Source of the DNA: Thalassobius sp. I31.1
Lineage (GTDB): Bacteria; Pseudomonadota; Alphaproteobacteria; Rhodobacterales; Rhodobacteraceae
Length of the DNA stretch: 64,000 bases
Assembly: GCF_003031585.1 (NCBI RefSeq)
Contig: NZ_PWAA01000033.1
Coordinates: 62,001 to 126,000, forward strand
Direction: 5' to 3'
The translations under genes and the position numbers were made by a program. Below are positions 34,898-44,767 of the stretch, piece by piece. The notes under the pieces were generated by a model. The model saw only the letters and a program-made list of their open reading frames with translations. It was not told the DNA's origin and ran no database searches. How positions within the stretch are numbered: the stretch's first letter is position 1; the number at the start of each line of letters is the position of its first letter.

Positions 34898-35699
34898 GCA
34901 AAACAAAAAATCCCATGGCCGTCTGGCGATCTCTGCCACCCTGCAACCACGCGAACTGATGCAGGACCGCCCACAGCTGCAGGGATCCTGGACCGCGAAA
35001 ATCGTCACTTTGTTTCCCGAAGCTTTTCCTGGTGTGCTTGGTGCATCTCTGACCGGAAAGGCACTGAAGGACGGCGTCTGGCGTCTGGATACGATTGACC
35101 TGCGCCGCTTTGGTGAAGGCAAGCACCGCAATGTGGATGACACGCCCTCTGGTGGCGGGGCTGGTATGGTTCTGCGCGCTGATGTTGTGTCCCGCGCGCT
35201 GGATGATGCGCGCCGGGGGACACCGATGAACCGCGGGAAATGGCCGGTTGTGTTTATGTCCCCGCGCGGCAAGCCCCTGACTCAGGAGATGGCGCAACGC
35301 TATTCAGAAGCCGAAGGCATGACGATCCTGTGTGGTCGCTTTGAAGGCGTGGACGAACGTGTGCTTGAGGAATATGAGATCGAAGAAGTCAGCCTGGGTG
35401 ATTTTGTGCTGACCGGCGGTGAAATCCCCGCCCAGGCCCTGATTGACGCCACCGTGCGCCTGTTGCCAGGCGTTCTTGGCAACGAAGCATCAACCGAAGA
35501 GGAAAGCCATTCAAACGGCTTGCTGGAACACCCGCAATACACCCGCCCAGCGGAATGGCGCGACCGCAAGATCCCTGATGTGCTGACCTCTGGCCACCAC
35601 GGCAAAATTGCCGAATGGCGCCGGGAGCAAAGTGAAAAGGTCACGCAGGCCCGCCGCCCGGATTTGTGGGAAAAGCACCTGGATAATGAAGCCGACTAA
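34890..35699 (+). CDS. trmD: tRNA (guanine-N1)-methyltransferase
   Basis: 269 residues. SPOUT fold with TAKIVTLFPEAFPGVLG, DDTPSGGGAGMVLRADV, LCGRFEGVDERVLEEY and the knot sequence SLGDFVLTGGEIPAQALIDATVRLLPGVLG. It methylates G37 of tRNAs to keep reading frame. An N-terminal tail of about 35 residues before TAKIVTLF is longer than in E. coli, so translation might begin further in, but the overlap ATGACTGA with the previous gene supports 34890. Confidence 0.96.
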   Translation: MTEQNKKSHGRLAISATLQPRELMQDRPQLQGSWTAKIVTLFPEAFPGVLGASLTGKALKDGVWRLDTIDLRRFGEGKHRNVDDTPSGGGAGMVLRADVVSRALDDARRGTPMNRGKWPVVFMSPRGKPLTQEMAQRYSEAEGMTILCGRFEGVDERVLEEYEIEEVSLGDFVLTGGEIPAQALIDATVRLLPGVLGNEASTEEESHSNGLLEHPQYTRPAEWRDRKIPDVLTSGHHGKIAEWRREQSEKVTQARRPDLWEKHLDNEAD

Positions 35700-35725
35700 G
35701 GCCTGTTTTCCCTGCGAAACAACGC

Positions 35726-35754
35726 TTGATCATCTTCGCCCCCTCCCCTATACA
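35726..35754 (+). promoter_or_regulatory. Sigma-70 promoter upstream of rplS
   Basis: TTGATC at 35726-35731 and TATACA at 35749-35754 with a 17-bp spacer. This predicts an rplS-rpmE transcript with about 200 nt of leader, independent of the rpsP-trmD operon. Confidence 0.7.
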
Positions 35755-35760
35755 CCGCCT

Positions 35761-35960
35761 GTCCGGCACTCTTATGAGTCGTCCGGACTGTCAGTTATTG
35801 CCATAGCGCTTTTTCTTCAGAGCGAAAGAGGCATAGCGACGACCAGATGAACACCACGCCGATCTCCGGCGGGCGGCATGACCGGACCCGATGGAAGACC
35901 AGGAGCTCTCGCGTGATATCAACTTCGTGGATCAACCACGAGTATCAAGGAGTTAGGTCT
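35761..35960 (+). promoter_or_regulatory. Structured 5' leader of rplS
   Basis: The roughly 200-nt untranslated leader holds a compound hairpin at 35761-35788 (GTCCGG...CCGGAC with inner ACTC-TTAT-GAGT) and a second hairpin CGTGG-ATCAA-CCACG at 35926-35940, about 10 nt before the AAGGAG ribosome site. Ribosomal-protein autoregulation of L19 is a reasonable inference; I could not match it to a named RNA family. Confidence 0.5.
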
Positions 35961-36335
35961 ATGAACCTGATTGCACAGCTTGAGGCGGAACAAATTGCCG
36001 CCCTGGGAAATGACATTCCCGACTTCAAAGCGGGTGACACCATCCGCGTTGGTTACAAAGTAACCGAAGGCACACGTTCACGTGTACAGAATTACGAAGG
36101 CGTTTGCATCGCGCGTAAAAACGGTTCCGGTATTGCTGGTTCTTTTACCGTTCGCAAAATCTCCTTCGGTGAAGGTGTAGAGCGCGTGTTCCCACTGCAC
36201 TCCACCAACATCGACAGCATCACAGTTGTTCGCCGTGGCCGTGTTCGCCGCGCGAAACTGTACTATCTCCGCGCACGTCGTGGTAAATCTGCGCGTATCG
36301 CAGAAGTTACCAACTACAAAGCCCCTAAAGCATAA
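35961..36335 (+). CDS. rplS: 50S ribosomal protein L19
   Basis: 124 residues from [22 protein letters not shown] precedes the ATG at 35961, and the frame upstream is leader sequence. [32 protein letters not shown] and [18 protein letters not shown] are the L19 signatures. It sits at the 30S/50S interface. rpmE follows 11 nt later. Confidence 0.97.
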   Translation: MNLIAQLEAEQIAALGNDIPDFKAGDTIRVGYKVTEGTRSRVQNYEGVCIARKNGSGIAGSFTVRKISFGEGVERVFPLHSTNIDSITVVRRGRVRRAKLYYLRARRGKSARIAEVTNYKAPKA

Positions 36336-36346
36336 GGACGGATACC

Positions 36347-36568
36347 ATGAAAAAAGACATCCATCCCGATTATCACTTCATCGACGTCAAAATGACCAAT
36401 GGTGACATCGTGAAAATGCGCTCCACCTGGGGCAAAGAAGGCGACCAGATGGCGCTGGACATCGACCCGTCTGCACACCCGGCCTGGACCGGTGGCAACA
36501 CACGCCTGATGGACACTGGCGGTCGTGTATCCAAGTTCAAAAAGAAATACGAAGGTCTGGGATTCTGA
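36347..36568 (+). CDS. rpmE: 50S ribosomal protein L31
   Basis: 73 residues, [45 protein letters not shown] is the L31 C-terminal signature. The four zinc cysteines of C+ type L31 are absent (no Cys in the protein), so this is the C-minus form. Followed by a terminator. Confidence 0.95.
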   Translation: MKKDIHPDYHFIDVKMTNGDIVKMRSTWGKEGDQMALDIDPSAHPAWTGGNTRLMDTGGRVSKFKKKYEGLGF

Positions 36569-36591
36569 TCCAAACCAAATTCGGTTTTCTG

Positions 36592-36622
36592 AAAACCCGG
36601 TTGCATATGCAGCCGGGTTTTT
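36592..36622 (+). terminator. Rho-independent terminator after rpmE
   Basis: AAAACCCGG and CCGGGTTTT arms around the self-complementary TTGCATATGCAG, with T run. Confidence 0.92.
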
Positions 36623-36787
36623 CTTTGCTTATTCCGGAACATTCTCCTTTAAATTGCGCCACGCGTTGCACGTTCACACCACAAAACCGCCATTTTCCGG
36701 AATATAATGACTTTTAGTAAAATTGCGCCTCCCTTGGGGAGGACCTTGCGCAATTCAGGTAACTGTTAACGAGTACTGGGGTTTAAT

Positions 36788-39700
36788 ATGTTGAGAGATG
36801 TCTTCCGCGCTGCCTGCGTGGCAGCTGCTGGTTTTTTTTGGTGCAGGTGAGTCCGCGCTGGCCTTTGATGGGCTTAGCCATTTCCAAAACACCCCCCTGG
36901 GAACATGCTATGTGAATGTTCAGGCGGCCTATACAGAAAGCTCCCAACAGGGCAGAGCATATGTGCAGGTGACGCCAGGCGGCTATTTCCCCGAAGGCAC
37001 CCTTATGGGGGGAACCTTAAGCAATGTCTGGACCGGGATGCGGTCAAGTCACAGCTCTGCGCCCCCCATCTGACACCGACAGTTATCCAGAACTGTGGAA
37101 TCTCAGCCATCACCGATTTCGCAACTGGCGCTATTGATACAAGCATCACATACAGTAGCCTCTATCCTGATGAAGCAACAGGTCGCCAGATCTATCAGAT
37201 GCAGGATTATTATGGGTTTTCCTTCATCGGCACCGATGATGCGACAGGCGTACGTTCCCGGTATGAATTTGCGATCTCAGGTGAAACCAACACCGTCGCA
37301 ATTGAAAGCATTATTCCCCTCAATGCCCCACCACCAGAACCTGTTATCACATCCAGCGCAACGACCGTTCACCACACAACAGCTTTCGATGTTGACGTAA
37401 CCTTCTCACGGGATGTGGCGGGGTTTGACCCGGTCAACGAAGCGGGTGATTTCACCATCTCAAACGCAACCGTTACCGGTGTATCCGGCGGTCAGGCAGC
37501 TTACGCGCTGACAGTTGTTCCTTCAGGTGCGGGTGATATGGCTATGTCTGTTCCGGCCGGGATTGCCCAGGATTTTGCAGGTGCCCAGAACACTGGCTCT
37601 TCACAAGTCACCGTCACCTATGAACCCGAAGTGGTATTAACCAAAATCATCGGGATGCCTGGCGTCGTAAACGCGTCGTCATTTGACGTCACCGTCAGCT
37701 TCGACAGGCCCGTCACCGGATTTGATCCCATTGGCACGCCGGCAGATCTGAACATTACCAACGCCACAGTTGATGCCGTGACCGGCGGACCATCAGATTA
37801 CACACTGACACTTACGCCAACGGGGGCTGGGAACATCACGGCCTCTGTTCCGGCTGGTGCTGCTCAGACGGCATCCGGAAATCTGAATGTCGTCTCAAAT
37901 GTTGCCACCGCGGCCTATGACCCTAACGTCCCCTCCGCTGAGATCATCAACACGCCGCCAGCCCTGGATGGGACAAATCCGTTTGATGCTACCATCCGCT
38001 TTGATCAGCCGGTCGTGTATTTCCAGGGCCCCTTGCTCTCCTTGACCAACGCAACTTTGACAAGCTTCCCCCCTGGCGACTTCACCTCCCGAACCGAATT
38101 CACCGTGACCATTACTCCGGATGGAAATGGCGATGTTACAATCGTTGCGCCTTCGGGAATGGCTTATAACGCCGTTACATTTACGCCAAGCAGCGCCGCG
38201 GCACCGGTGACTATTTCGGGAGATGCGGTACCGCCTACCGTCGTGGTTGCCAGTACAATCACCGAATACGTCGGCACATCAGCCTTCACGGTCACTGCAA
38301 CTTTCGCAGAGGACGTAACGGGATTTGATAATCCCGCGAGTGACGTAACCATTTCCAATGGGACAATCACAGGCATCACCGGTGGCCCCGACGTTTATAC
38401 AATTGCAGTAGAACCGGATGGTACAGGAACCGTATCTGTTTCCGCCCCTGCGGATGCGGCAGAGGATCTGGCCGGCAACCTGAGCGAGGCGTCAAACACT
38501 GTTGATATCGCCCTTGCGGATACCATTCCTCCTGTTCCTACGCTCAGCAATGCGCCGTCTGAATATATCGACACCACCCCCTTCACACTTCAGGTGGAAT
38601 TCGATGAAGATGTGACCGGGTTCGACGATCTGGCAAACGATCTGACCATTGCAAATGGCACCGTGACGTCAATCACCGGTGGCCCGGCCATCTACACGGT
38701 TGAAATCACACCGGCTGGTGACGGCGACATCACCGTCAGCGTACCCACCGCTGCGGCGCAGGATGCTGCGCTGAATGACAGCACGGCCTCAACTGAAGTC
38801 ACCATCACCAAAGCCGATACGATTGCGCCTTCGGTGCAGATCACAGGCGCACCGGATGAGTTCACCCACACAACACCTTTCACCGTAGATGTTGTGTTCA
38901 GCGAAGACGTCACCGGGTTCGATGATCTTGCGACCGATCTGACCGTGGTTAACGGCACAGCCACCAATGTGACCGGCGGCCCGACATCCTACACGGTTGA
39001 GATCACACCCGCAGGGACAGGCAGCGTGTCTATCACCATTCCTGCTGCTGCTGCGCAGGACGTGGCCGGGAACGACAACACCGGGTCTGACACTATCACA
39101 GTCGGCAGCACCCGGATTGCAGACACACAGAAAGCCATTTCTGCCTTCATGACGTACCGCATCAACGCGCTTGCTTCGAACCAGGTGGGCCTGGCGCACC
39201 TGCTCCGCGATCAGGGCTGCGGTTCTTTTGCGGCCAGTGCAAGCGAAGGCAGCGGTTCTGTGTCGGGTTGCGCCTCAAGCGGCAACACCTGGGCCGCGCT
39301 GTCCGGTTCATGGTCTGACGGCCAATCCTATACGCTGGCAACCTTCGGCGCCCACAGCCGGATTTCCGACATGCTGCTGATTGGTGGGATGCTTCAGTGT
39401 GATTCCGCAAAACAGGATGAAAACAATGCGTCTGGCGAAGGCTGGCTCGCAGGCCCCTATTTCGTTGCCAGGGCCGCAGGTCAGCCGCTCTTTTTCGAAG
39501 GCCGGCTGCTTTATGGCAAGACAGACAATGAAATCTCGATCTATGGTGGTCCGTCTGAAAGCTATAGAACGGAACGCTGGCTGGCACAGTTGCAAGTGTC
39601 TGGCGAATTCATGGTTGAGGAAACCAAACTGGTTCCTCTGTTGGACCTGACCTATACCGACGACACCCAGTTGACCTACACCAATGCCATCGGGGATCTG

Positions 39701-39986
39701 ATCCCGGAACAGAAAGTTCAGCTGACCCAGCTCACCACCGGTATGGAGTTCACGACGCCCATCGAAGTTACCTCCGGTGCCTTTACGCTGAACGGCGGGC
39801 TGAAGGGGATCTATTCCTCTCTGAACAATGCAACGGCGGACTATGAAGGTATGCGCGCGCGTCAGCGCCGGTGGCACCTATGGCCTGCCTTCCGGCGGTG
39901 TTCTGACCGGATCTGCTTTCTACGATGGAATCGGATCTGATTATGAAAGCTTTGGTGCCAGCCTGAAGTTCTCGCTTGAGTTCTGA
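36788..39986 (+). pseudogene. Autotransporter-type outer membrane protein with six Ig-like repeats, three apparent frameshifts
   Basis: Reading starts at the ATG at 36788 (MLRDVFRAACVAAAG). In an eight-T run near 36830 the frame must shift by one to continue into FFGAGESALAFDGLS, which completes a good signal peptide. A second shift near 37035 (ACCGGGATG; one extra G would restore it) is needed to reach DAVKSQLCAPHLTP, and a third at about 39845-39865 is needed for the last strands, ending FGASLKFSLEF at 39986. In between lie six repeats of about 95-100 residues (Big_12-like: TTPFTVDVVFSEDVTGFDDL ... VSITIPAAAAQD), then a C-terminal beta-barrel of about 270 residues. It would be a surface adhesin if intact. 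Either a decayed gene or sequence errors in homopolymers. Confidence 0.75.
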
Positions 39987-40004
39987 TTGCAATTTAGCCC
40001 CAAT

Positions 40005-40039
40005 CAAACACCCGGTTGCCTGGCAGCCGGGTGTTTTTG
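40005..40039 (+). terminator. Rho-independent terminator after the autotransporter gene
   Basis: CAAACACCCGG and CCGGGTGTTTTTG arms with loop TTGCCTGGCAG, starting about 20 nt past the last in-frame stop. Its preservation suggests the full reading region really ends at 39986. Confidence 0.92.
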
Positions 40040-40177
40040 TTTGATCACTGCAAGATCAGTACCTGAGTAAAAGAGTCTATTGACTTATCCGACTAAAACA
40101 ATCAGATATTATCTCAGCAGACCGAAACATGGTCAGCACAAAGGAATCACGCGAACAAAACGACCGGAGGAAACGCA

Positions 40178-40351
40178 ATGAACGCTATTGCCCACCCAGA
40201 CACACGGACCAGCACAACCGTTCCGCAGCAACAATCTGTCTATGACGCACGTCTGCTGACTCAGGGAAATCCTTGTGCAACCATTCTGCTGGATGACCAG
40301 ACATACATCCTGCGCATTACCAAAGCAGGCAAACTGATCCTGACAAAATAA
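40178..40351 (+). CDS. hemP: Hemin uptake protein HemP
   Basis: 57 residues, MNAIAHPDTRTSTT at the start. The C-terminal half (VYDARLLTQGNP then DDQTYILRITKAGKLILTK) matches the HemP family, whose members end in LR-T--GKLILTK. GGAGG lies 8 nt before the ATG. HemP relatives act in haem-uptake gene expression and are usually iron-regulated. No hmu transporter genes are adjacent, so it is an orphan copy here. The leader (40080-40130) is AT-rich and could hold an iron-response site. Confidence 0.85.
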   Translation: MNAIAHPDTRTSTTVPQQQSVYDARLLTQGNPCATILLDDQTYILRITKAGKLILTK

Positions 40352-40363
40352 ACGCGTCGCAGA

Positions 40364-41236
40364 TCAGCTTTCTGCTTCACGCAAAAGCCAGTCACAGACG
40401 CGGGAAACATCCCGTCTGCGGCCATGCTTTTCAGACCAGACCAGGTAAAAATCAGACCCTTTTTCAGGCGCAGGGCCAGAAAATACGGCCAGGGCACCTT
40501 CCTTGATTTCCTGCTCCACCAACACTTCAGGCACCAGCGCAACACCATCGCCACTGCACGCCAACCGTATGCACATAGCGGCCTGATTAAAGCGCATTCC
40601 TTTTTCAATATCACCAGAAAGTTCCGCAGCATTTTCCCGGAAATATCCGGACCAGCCTGCATGCCCGTCATGCAACAAGCCTGCAGAAATCAGATCCGAC
40701 GGTTGCCGCATCCCCGACATAAGATCAGGCCGTCCGACAATCACGTTCTGCCCTGCGCACAACATCCTGGACTTCAGCCCCTTGGTATAAGGCGGCGGGA
40801 CCTGTCGTATGGCAAGGTCTGCCTCGCCGGTCAGAAGATCCGCAACATTTTCCGACGCCCGGACCTGCAGATCAATCCTTCCCTTTTCCGGAAAACCAGC
40901 AAGGCGCGGCAAAAGCCAGCAACTGGCGAAAGATGGCGTCGTGCTCAGGATCAGTTCAGGGACATTCTCCCCGGGCATCAGATCATCTGTTGCCTCTTGC
41001 AGCGCCTGTAATCCGGCACGGATCTTTCCAGCATAGATTTCGCCAGCCGCAGTCAGTGCGACACCACGCGGCAAGCGTTTGAAAAGATCGGTCTTCAAAT
41101 CAGCTTCCAACCCGCGGATCTGTTGTGCAACAGCCCCCTGTGTCAGATGTAGTTCCTCTGCAGTTTTGCGGAAATTTTCATGCCGCGCAGCCGCTTCAAA
41201 CGCGCGCAGGGCTGAAAGAGAAGGAAGAAAAGCCAT
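40364..41236 (-). CDS. LysR family transcriptional regulator (GcvA-like)
   Basis: 290 residues from MAFLPSLSALRAFEAAARHENF at 41236. Helix-turn-helix LHLTQGAVAQQIRGLEADLK, effector domain starting PELILSTTPSFASCWLLPRL. Divergent from the SDR gene at 41335 with about 100 bp between them, so probably its regulator. The 3' end is convergent with hemP (12 bp apart). Confidence 0.87.
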   Translation of the reverse strand: MAFLPSLSALRAFEAAARHENFRKTAEELHLTQGAVAQQIRGLEADLKTDLFKRLPRGVALTAAGEIYAGKIRAGLQALQEATDDLMPGENVPELILSTTPSFASCWLLPRLAGFPEKGRIDLQVRASENVADLLTGEADLAIRQVPPPYTKGLKSRMLCAGQNVIVGRPDLMSGMRQPSDLISAGLLHDGHAGWSGYFRENAAELSGDIEKGMRFNQAAMCIRLACSGDGVALVPEVLVEQEIKEGALAVFSGPAPEKGSDFYLVWSEKHGRRRDVSRVCDWLLREAES

Positions 41237-41334
41237 AATAATCCAATAGTTTTTTCTACAGCATAGAGCAGAAAGCATGACGTGTCCAATTGACCAGACA
41301 TCGCCATATTGAAGGAAACCAGAAAGGACACGAT

Positions 41335-42042
41335 ATGTCAGATACAGTGAAAACAGCCATCATCACCGCCGGGGGATCCGGCATGGGGGCCGCGAGCGCG
41401 CGCAAACTGGCTGCTGAAGGATATAAGGTAGCAATCCTGTCATCCTCCGGCAAAGGCGAGGCGCTGGCGAAGGAATTAGGCGGCGTCGGCGTCACCGGAT
41501 CCAATCAGAACAACGCAGATGTGCAGGCCGTGGTGGATGCCGCGATGCAAGCCTGGGGCCGGGTTGATGTTCTGGTAAACAGCGCAGGACACGGACCACG
41601 TGACGAGATCCTCGCCCTGAGTGACGAAGACTGGCACGAAGGAATGGAGGTGTACTTCCTTTCGGCCGTGCGCCCTGCCCGTCTCGTCGCCCCGATCATG
41701 GAAAAACAGGGGGGCGGTTCGATCATCAACATTACAACTTTTGCGACATTTGAACCGGATCCGGTCTTCCCGACGTCTGGCGTTATGCGTGCAGGCCTGT
41801 CAGCCTTTACCAAGATTTTCGCTGATAACTATGCGGCAAAAGGGATCCGCATGAACAATGTTTTGCCAGGCTTTATTAATTCCCTGCCAGAAAAGGAAGA
41901 GTTCCGCGCACGCATCCCGATGGAGCGTTACGGCACCACGGATGAGATCGCTGATACCATCGCGTTCCTCGCTTCAGATGGTGCCGGGTATATCACTGGC
42001 CAGAACATCCGTGTCGATGGTGGCATCACCCGCGCGATATAA
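41335..42042 (+). CDS. SDR-family protein lacking the canonical YxxxK pair
   Basis: 235 residues from MSDTVKTAIITAGGSGMGAASARKLAAEG; AAAGGA precedes the ATG at 41335. The Rossmann glycine motif (TAGGSGMGA), NSAG (VLVNSAGHGPRDE) and the C-terminal GYITGQNIRVDGG are all SDR-like. The active-site region reads NITTFATFEPDPVFPTSG then VMRAGLSAF: at the YxxxK positions it appears to have SGVMR, and Thr replaces the usual Ser. It may be a non-classical SDR with different chemistry or a binding role. Divergent from a LysR. Confidence 0.8.
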   Translation: MSDTVKTAIITAGGSGMGAASARKLAAEGYKVAILSSSGKGEALAKELGGVGVTGSNQNNADVQAVVDAAMQAWGRVDVLVNSAGHGPRDEILALSDEDWHEGMEVYFLSAVRPARLVAPIMEKQGGGSIINITTFATFEPDPVFPTSGVMRAGLSAFTKIFADNYAAKGIRMNNVLPGFINSLPEKEEFRARIPMERYGTTDEIADTIAFLASDGAGYITGQNIRVDGGITRAI

Positions 42043-42135
42043 CAGGATTACTTGTAAAACGCCGCGACTTCCCATATTCCGTTTCTCAATAACGCGTGTT
42101 GATTAAAACGCGCTGACAGAATTTCGGGGGCAGTC

Positions 42136-42948
42136 GTGGCGCATATTATCGTCGTTGGAAATGAAAAAGGTGGTTCCGGTAAATCCACCACATCCATGCA
42201 CATTGCGACAGCACTGGTGCGCATGGGCCATAAGGTGGGCGTGCTTGATCTGGACCTGCGCCAGAAAAGCTTCGGGCGTTTCGCTCAGAACCGCATTCAG
42301 CAAATGAAGTCCGCAGGCGTGCAGCTTCCTTCACCGGAATATCACGATCTCCCCCAGGTTGATCAATCAAAACTGCAACCCGGCGAAAACATCTTTGATC
42401 GTCGCCTGTCCCTTGCGGTGGCCTCAATCGAAAAAGACTGCGATTTCATCCTGATCGACTGCCCGGGGTCCCATACCCGGCTAAGTCAGGTCGCGCATTC
42501 TCTGGCAGATACGCTGATCACACCGCTGAATGACTCTTTTGTCGATTTCGACCTGCTGGCGCAGATTGATTCAGAAAGCAGTGAAATCAAAGGACCTTCC
42601 GTATATTCCGAAATGGTCTGGAACGCCCGTCAGCTGCGCGCTCAGGCCGGGCTTGCACCGATTGACTGGGTCATTGTTCGCAACCGTCTGGCGGCCCAGG
42701 CGATGCACAATAAAAAGAAAATGGGTGAAGCTCTGGATAACCTGTCCAAGCGGATCGGCTTCCGGGTTGTAAAAGGCTTTGGTGACCGGGTTATTTTCCG
42801 CGAACTCTTCCCGCGTGGCCTGACGCTGCTGGATCTGCGTGACATTGGCGTGGCAGGTCAGATGAACATTTCAAACGTCGCCGCCCGTCAGGAATTGCGC
42901 GAACTTATGAAAAGCCTGAACCTGCCCGGCGTAACTGTCGACTTCTGA
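42136..42948 (+). CDS. mipZ: Cell-division positioning ATPase MipZ
   Basis: 270 residues from a GTG at 42136 (VAHIIVVGNEKGGSGKSTTSMH). Deviant Walker A NEKGGSGKST with the signature lysine, DLDLRQKSFGRFAQNR and the switch/Walker B region FILIDCPGSHTRLSQVAH are those of MipZ rather than ParA or MinD; NRLAAQAMHNKKKM and FRELFPRGLTLLDL are further MipZ blocks. It binds ParB at the pole and inhibits FtsZ polymerisation to place the septum at midcell. Ends at a strong terminator. Confidence 0.93.
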   Translation: MAHIIVVGNEKGGSGKSTTSMHIATALVRMGHKVGVLDLDLRQKSFGRFAQNRIQQMKSAGVQLPSPEYHDLPQVDQSKLQPGENIFDRRLSLAVASIEKDCDFILIDCPGSHTRLSQVAHSLADTLITPLNDSFVDFDLLAQIDSESSEIKGPSVYSEMVWNARQLRAQAGLAPIDWVIVRNRLAAQAMHNKKKMGEALDNLSKRIGFRVVKGFGDRVIFRELFPRGLTLLDLRDIGVAGQMNISNVAARQELRELMKSLNLPGVTVDF

Positions 42949-42969
42949 TTGCAGGCACAACAAGGCAAG

Positions 42970-42999
42970 AAAAAACCGGCACCCAAGTGCCGGTTTTTG
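42970..42999. terminator. Bidirectional terminator between mipZ and the PPC-domain gene
   Basis: AAAAACCGGCAC-CCAA-GTGCCGGTTTTT, a 12-bp perfect stem with A and T runs usable from both sides. Confidence 0.95.
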
Positions 43000-43016
43000 T
43001 GTTTCTGACGTTCGCC

Positions 43017-44648
43017 TTACTGACGTGGCGGACGAATATAGCGTTGCAGCGACAGGGCAGATGCGCCCACACCCGCACCGGCAGACCGATCCGGCACAAC
43101 AGCGAGGGCATAGATACCGGACCCGATCTTCTTCACAAGACGCGTGCTGAGGCTGTCAGAGTTCAACTGGCTTGCCGCAATGCGCTGACCGGAACCTTCA
43201 TAATCAAACAGCACGATTTCTGACACGGACCCGACAGAGGCACTGTCTACGACCACAAAGCTTTCGTCTTCGACTTCGAACAGATACCACTGGGTTTCAC
43301 CACCCGCATTATCCGCACGCAGGTTGCGATGCAGCAGACCCAGATCGGTCATTTCCACGCCAGCCGTGGATGGCGGCAGGATTTCGGCGTTGTTATAGGC
43401 TTCCATCAGAAGGGCTTCTTCTGACAGCTCCATCAGGTGCATATTAAACGCGCCTGTACCGTCGCCACCGAAAGGCGTGACAGAAGCACAGTAAGACCCG
43501 GCAGGCAGTTGATCGCGGTTTTCAATGCGGCTGCCAGTGCCCAGACCATCGGCATCATCATTTTCATTCAGCAGAACGCCATCCGCGGTGTAAAGCCACA
43601 GGTAGGTATCAAAGCTGTTGCTGGTCGCAGTCAGGCGCAGAGCCATAGGTTCAGTCAGATCAAAGGTGTAATCCTGGCTTTCGCCACTCAGGACACCCTG
43701 AACATGTTCACCTGCAGTCAGGGACATTGTCGTCGCCGGATCACCGCATGGGTTTGCCGGCCCGACGGAGCCACCAGAAACGCTGATATTTTCGTTATAA
43801 TCCGAAATCGTCAGATCTGCCGGGCCAGAGGTCGCGGGATCATAGCCAGTCACGGCCACACAATATTCACCAGCCGGCAGGCCATAGTTGATGCCGATAT
43901 GGCTGTCTGTTCCGCCGCCGCCATCATCATCCGTTGCAATCTGATTGCCGTTAACATCAACCAGCGTCAGAAAGGTATCCAGCGTGTTGCTGCGCGCCAG
44001 AAGGGACATATTCGTGCCATCTGCAACGCTGAAGGAATAGGCGTATGGAACAGTGCCATTCACAGCCAGGCTTTCTGCACCAGACCCAACCGGGTCATCC
44101 AGATGCACGAGGTTTGGCATCGCAAAGCATTCAGTGGAAGCAGCAGCGCCACCACCGCCAGCGGTATCGACCCGCGGCGCCTCAAGACCTGTACGGATCT
44201 GCAGCGGGATGTTTTCGTTAAAACCGGTCGGCGTGCCGTATCCGTCAGGAACAGACGTATAGGTGCTGATCTGTGCGCAGTAGCTACCCGGATCAAGTTC
44301 CAGACTCAAAAGCGAGTTCAGCCCGCCTGCACCATCGTCATTCCCAAGAAGCGGATCACCATTTGCGTTAAAGATCACGACCACCGGATCCGCATTCCCG
44401 CTGGATGTTTCTATCGTAACACCGGTGCGCTGACCGACCTCAAGTTCAATATAGGCTGGTTCACGACGTGCAATCGCCACAACCGTATCTACGGCCGGTG
44501 CAGTTGCGCCGGTGATCAGATATTGCGCATGTGTCAGAATTTGCGGCTGGCCACAGGCCCCGCGTTCCTGTGCCTGTGCGCCGGTTGCCAACACAGAAAG
44601 CGCCGCCCCCGAAGCAAGTAAAAGTGGTTTTCGGTTAAACCGGGTCAT
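43017..44648 (-). CDS. Secreted protein with repeated PPC-like beta domains
   Basis: 543 residues from MTRFNRKPLLLASGAALSVLATGAQA, a clear Sec signal; AGGAGGGCTCT precedes the ATG at 44648. Three pre-peptidase C-terminal (PPC)-like beta-sandwich repeats are visible, each with a D-x-DG-D-like turn and a closing LPAGSYCA or similar: NANGDPLLGNDDGAGG ... LDPGSYCAQI, DVNGNQIATDDDGGGG ... LPAGEYCVAV, TADGVLLNENDDADG ... LPAGSYCASV. The C-terminal 120 residues form a different domain. Cysteines suggest disulfides in the periplasm or outside. Probably a calcium-stabilised surface or secreted protein; there is no protease domain. Confidence 0.8.
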   Translation of the reverse strand: MTRFNRKPLLLASGAALSVLATGAQAQERGACGQPQILTHAQYLITGATAPAVDTVVAIARREPAYIELEVGQRTGVTIETSSGNADPVVVIFNANGDPLLGNDDGAGGLNSLLSLELDPGSYCAQISTYTSVPDGYGTPTGFNENIPLQIRTGLEAPRVDTAGGGGAAASTECFAMPNLVHLDDPVGSGAESLAVNGTVPYAYSFSVADGTNMSLLARSNTLDTFLTLVDVNGNQIATDDDGGGGTDSHIGINYGLPAGEYCVAVTGYDPATSGPADLTISDYNENISVSGGSVGPANPCGDPATTMSLTAGEHVQGVLSGESQDYTFDLTEPMALRLTATSNSFDTYLWLYTADGVLLNENDDADGLGTGSRIENRDQLPAGSYCASVTPFGGDGTGAFNMHLMELSEEALLMEAYNNAEILPPSTAGVEMTDLGLLHRNLRADNAGGETQWYLFEVEDESFVVVDSASVGSVSEIVLFDYEGSGQRIAASQLNSDSLSTRLVKKIGSGIYALAVVPDRSAGAGVGASALSLQRYIRPPRQ

Positions 44649-44767
44649 AGAGCCCTCCTGCAAGAATTCATACCGGAACCACCCGGTATATCAGATAGCA
44701 GTATCAGACCCCCACGCCTGCGTGATGTCAAACGAAGATCACGGTGATCCCAAATTCTGCAAGCGAC

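Noticed and set aside
36569-36787. Small gene between the rpmE terminator and the autotransporter gene
   Set aside because: Frames are short, without ribosome sites; the region is terminator plus promoter-like AT-rich sequence.
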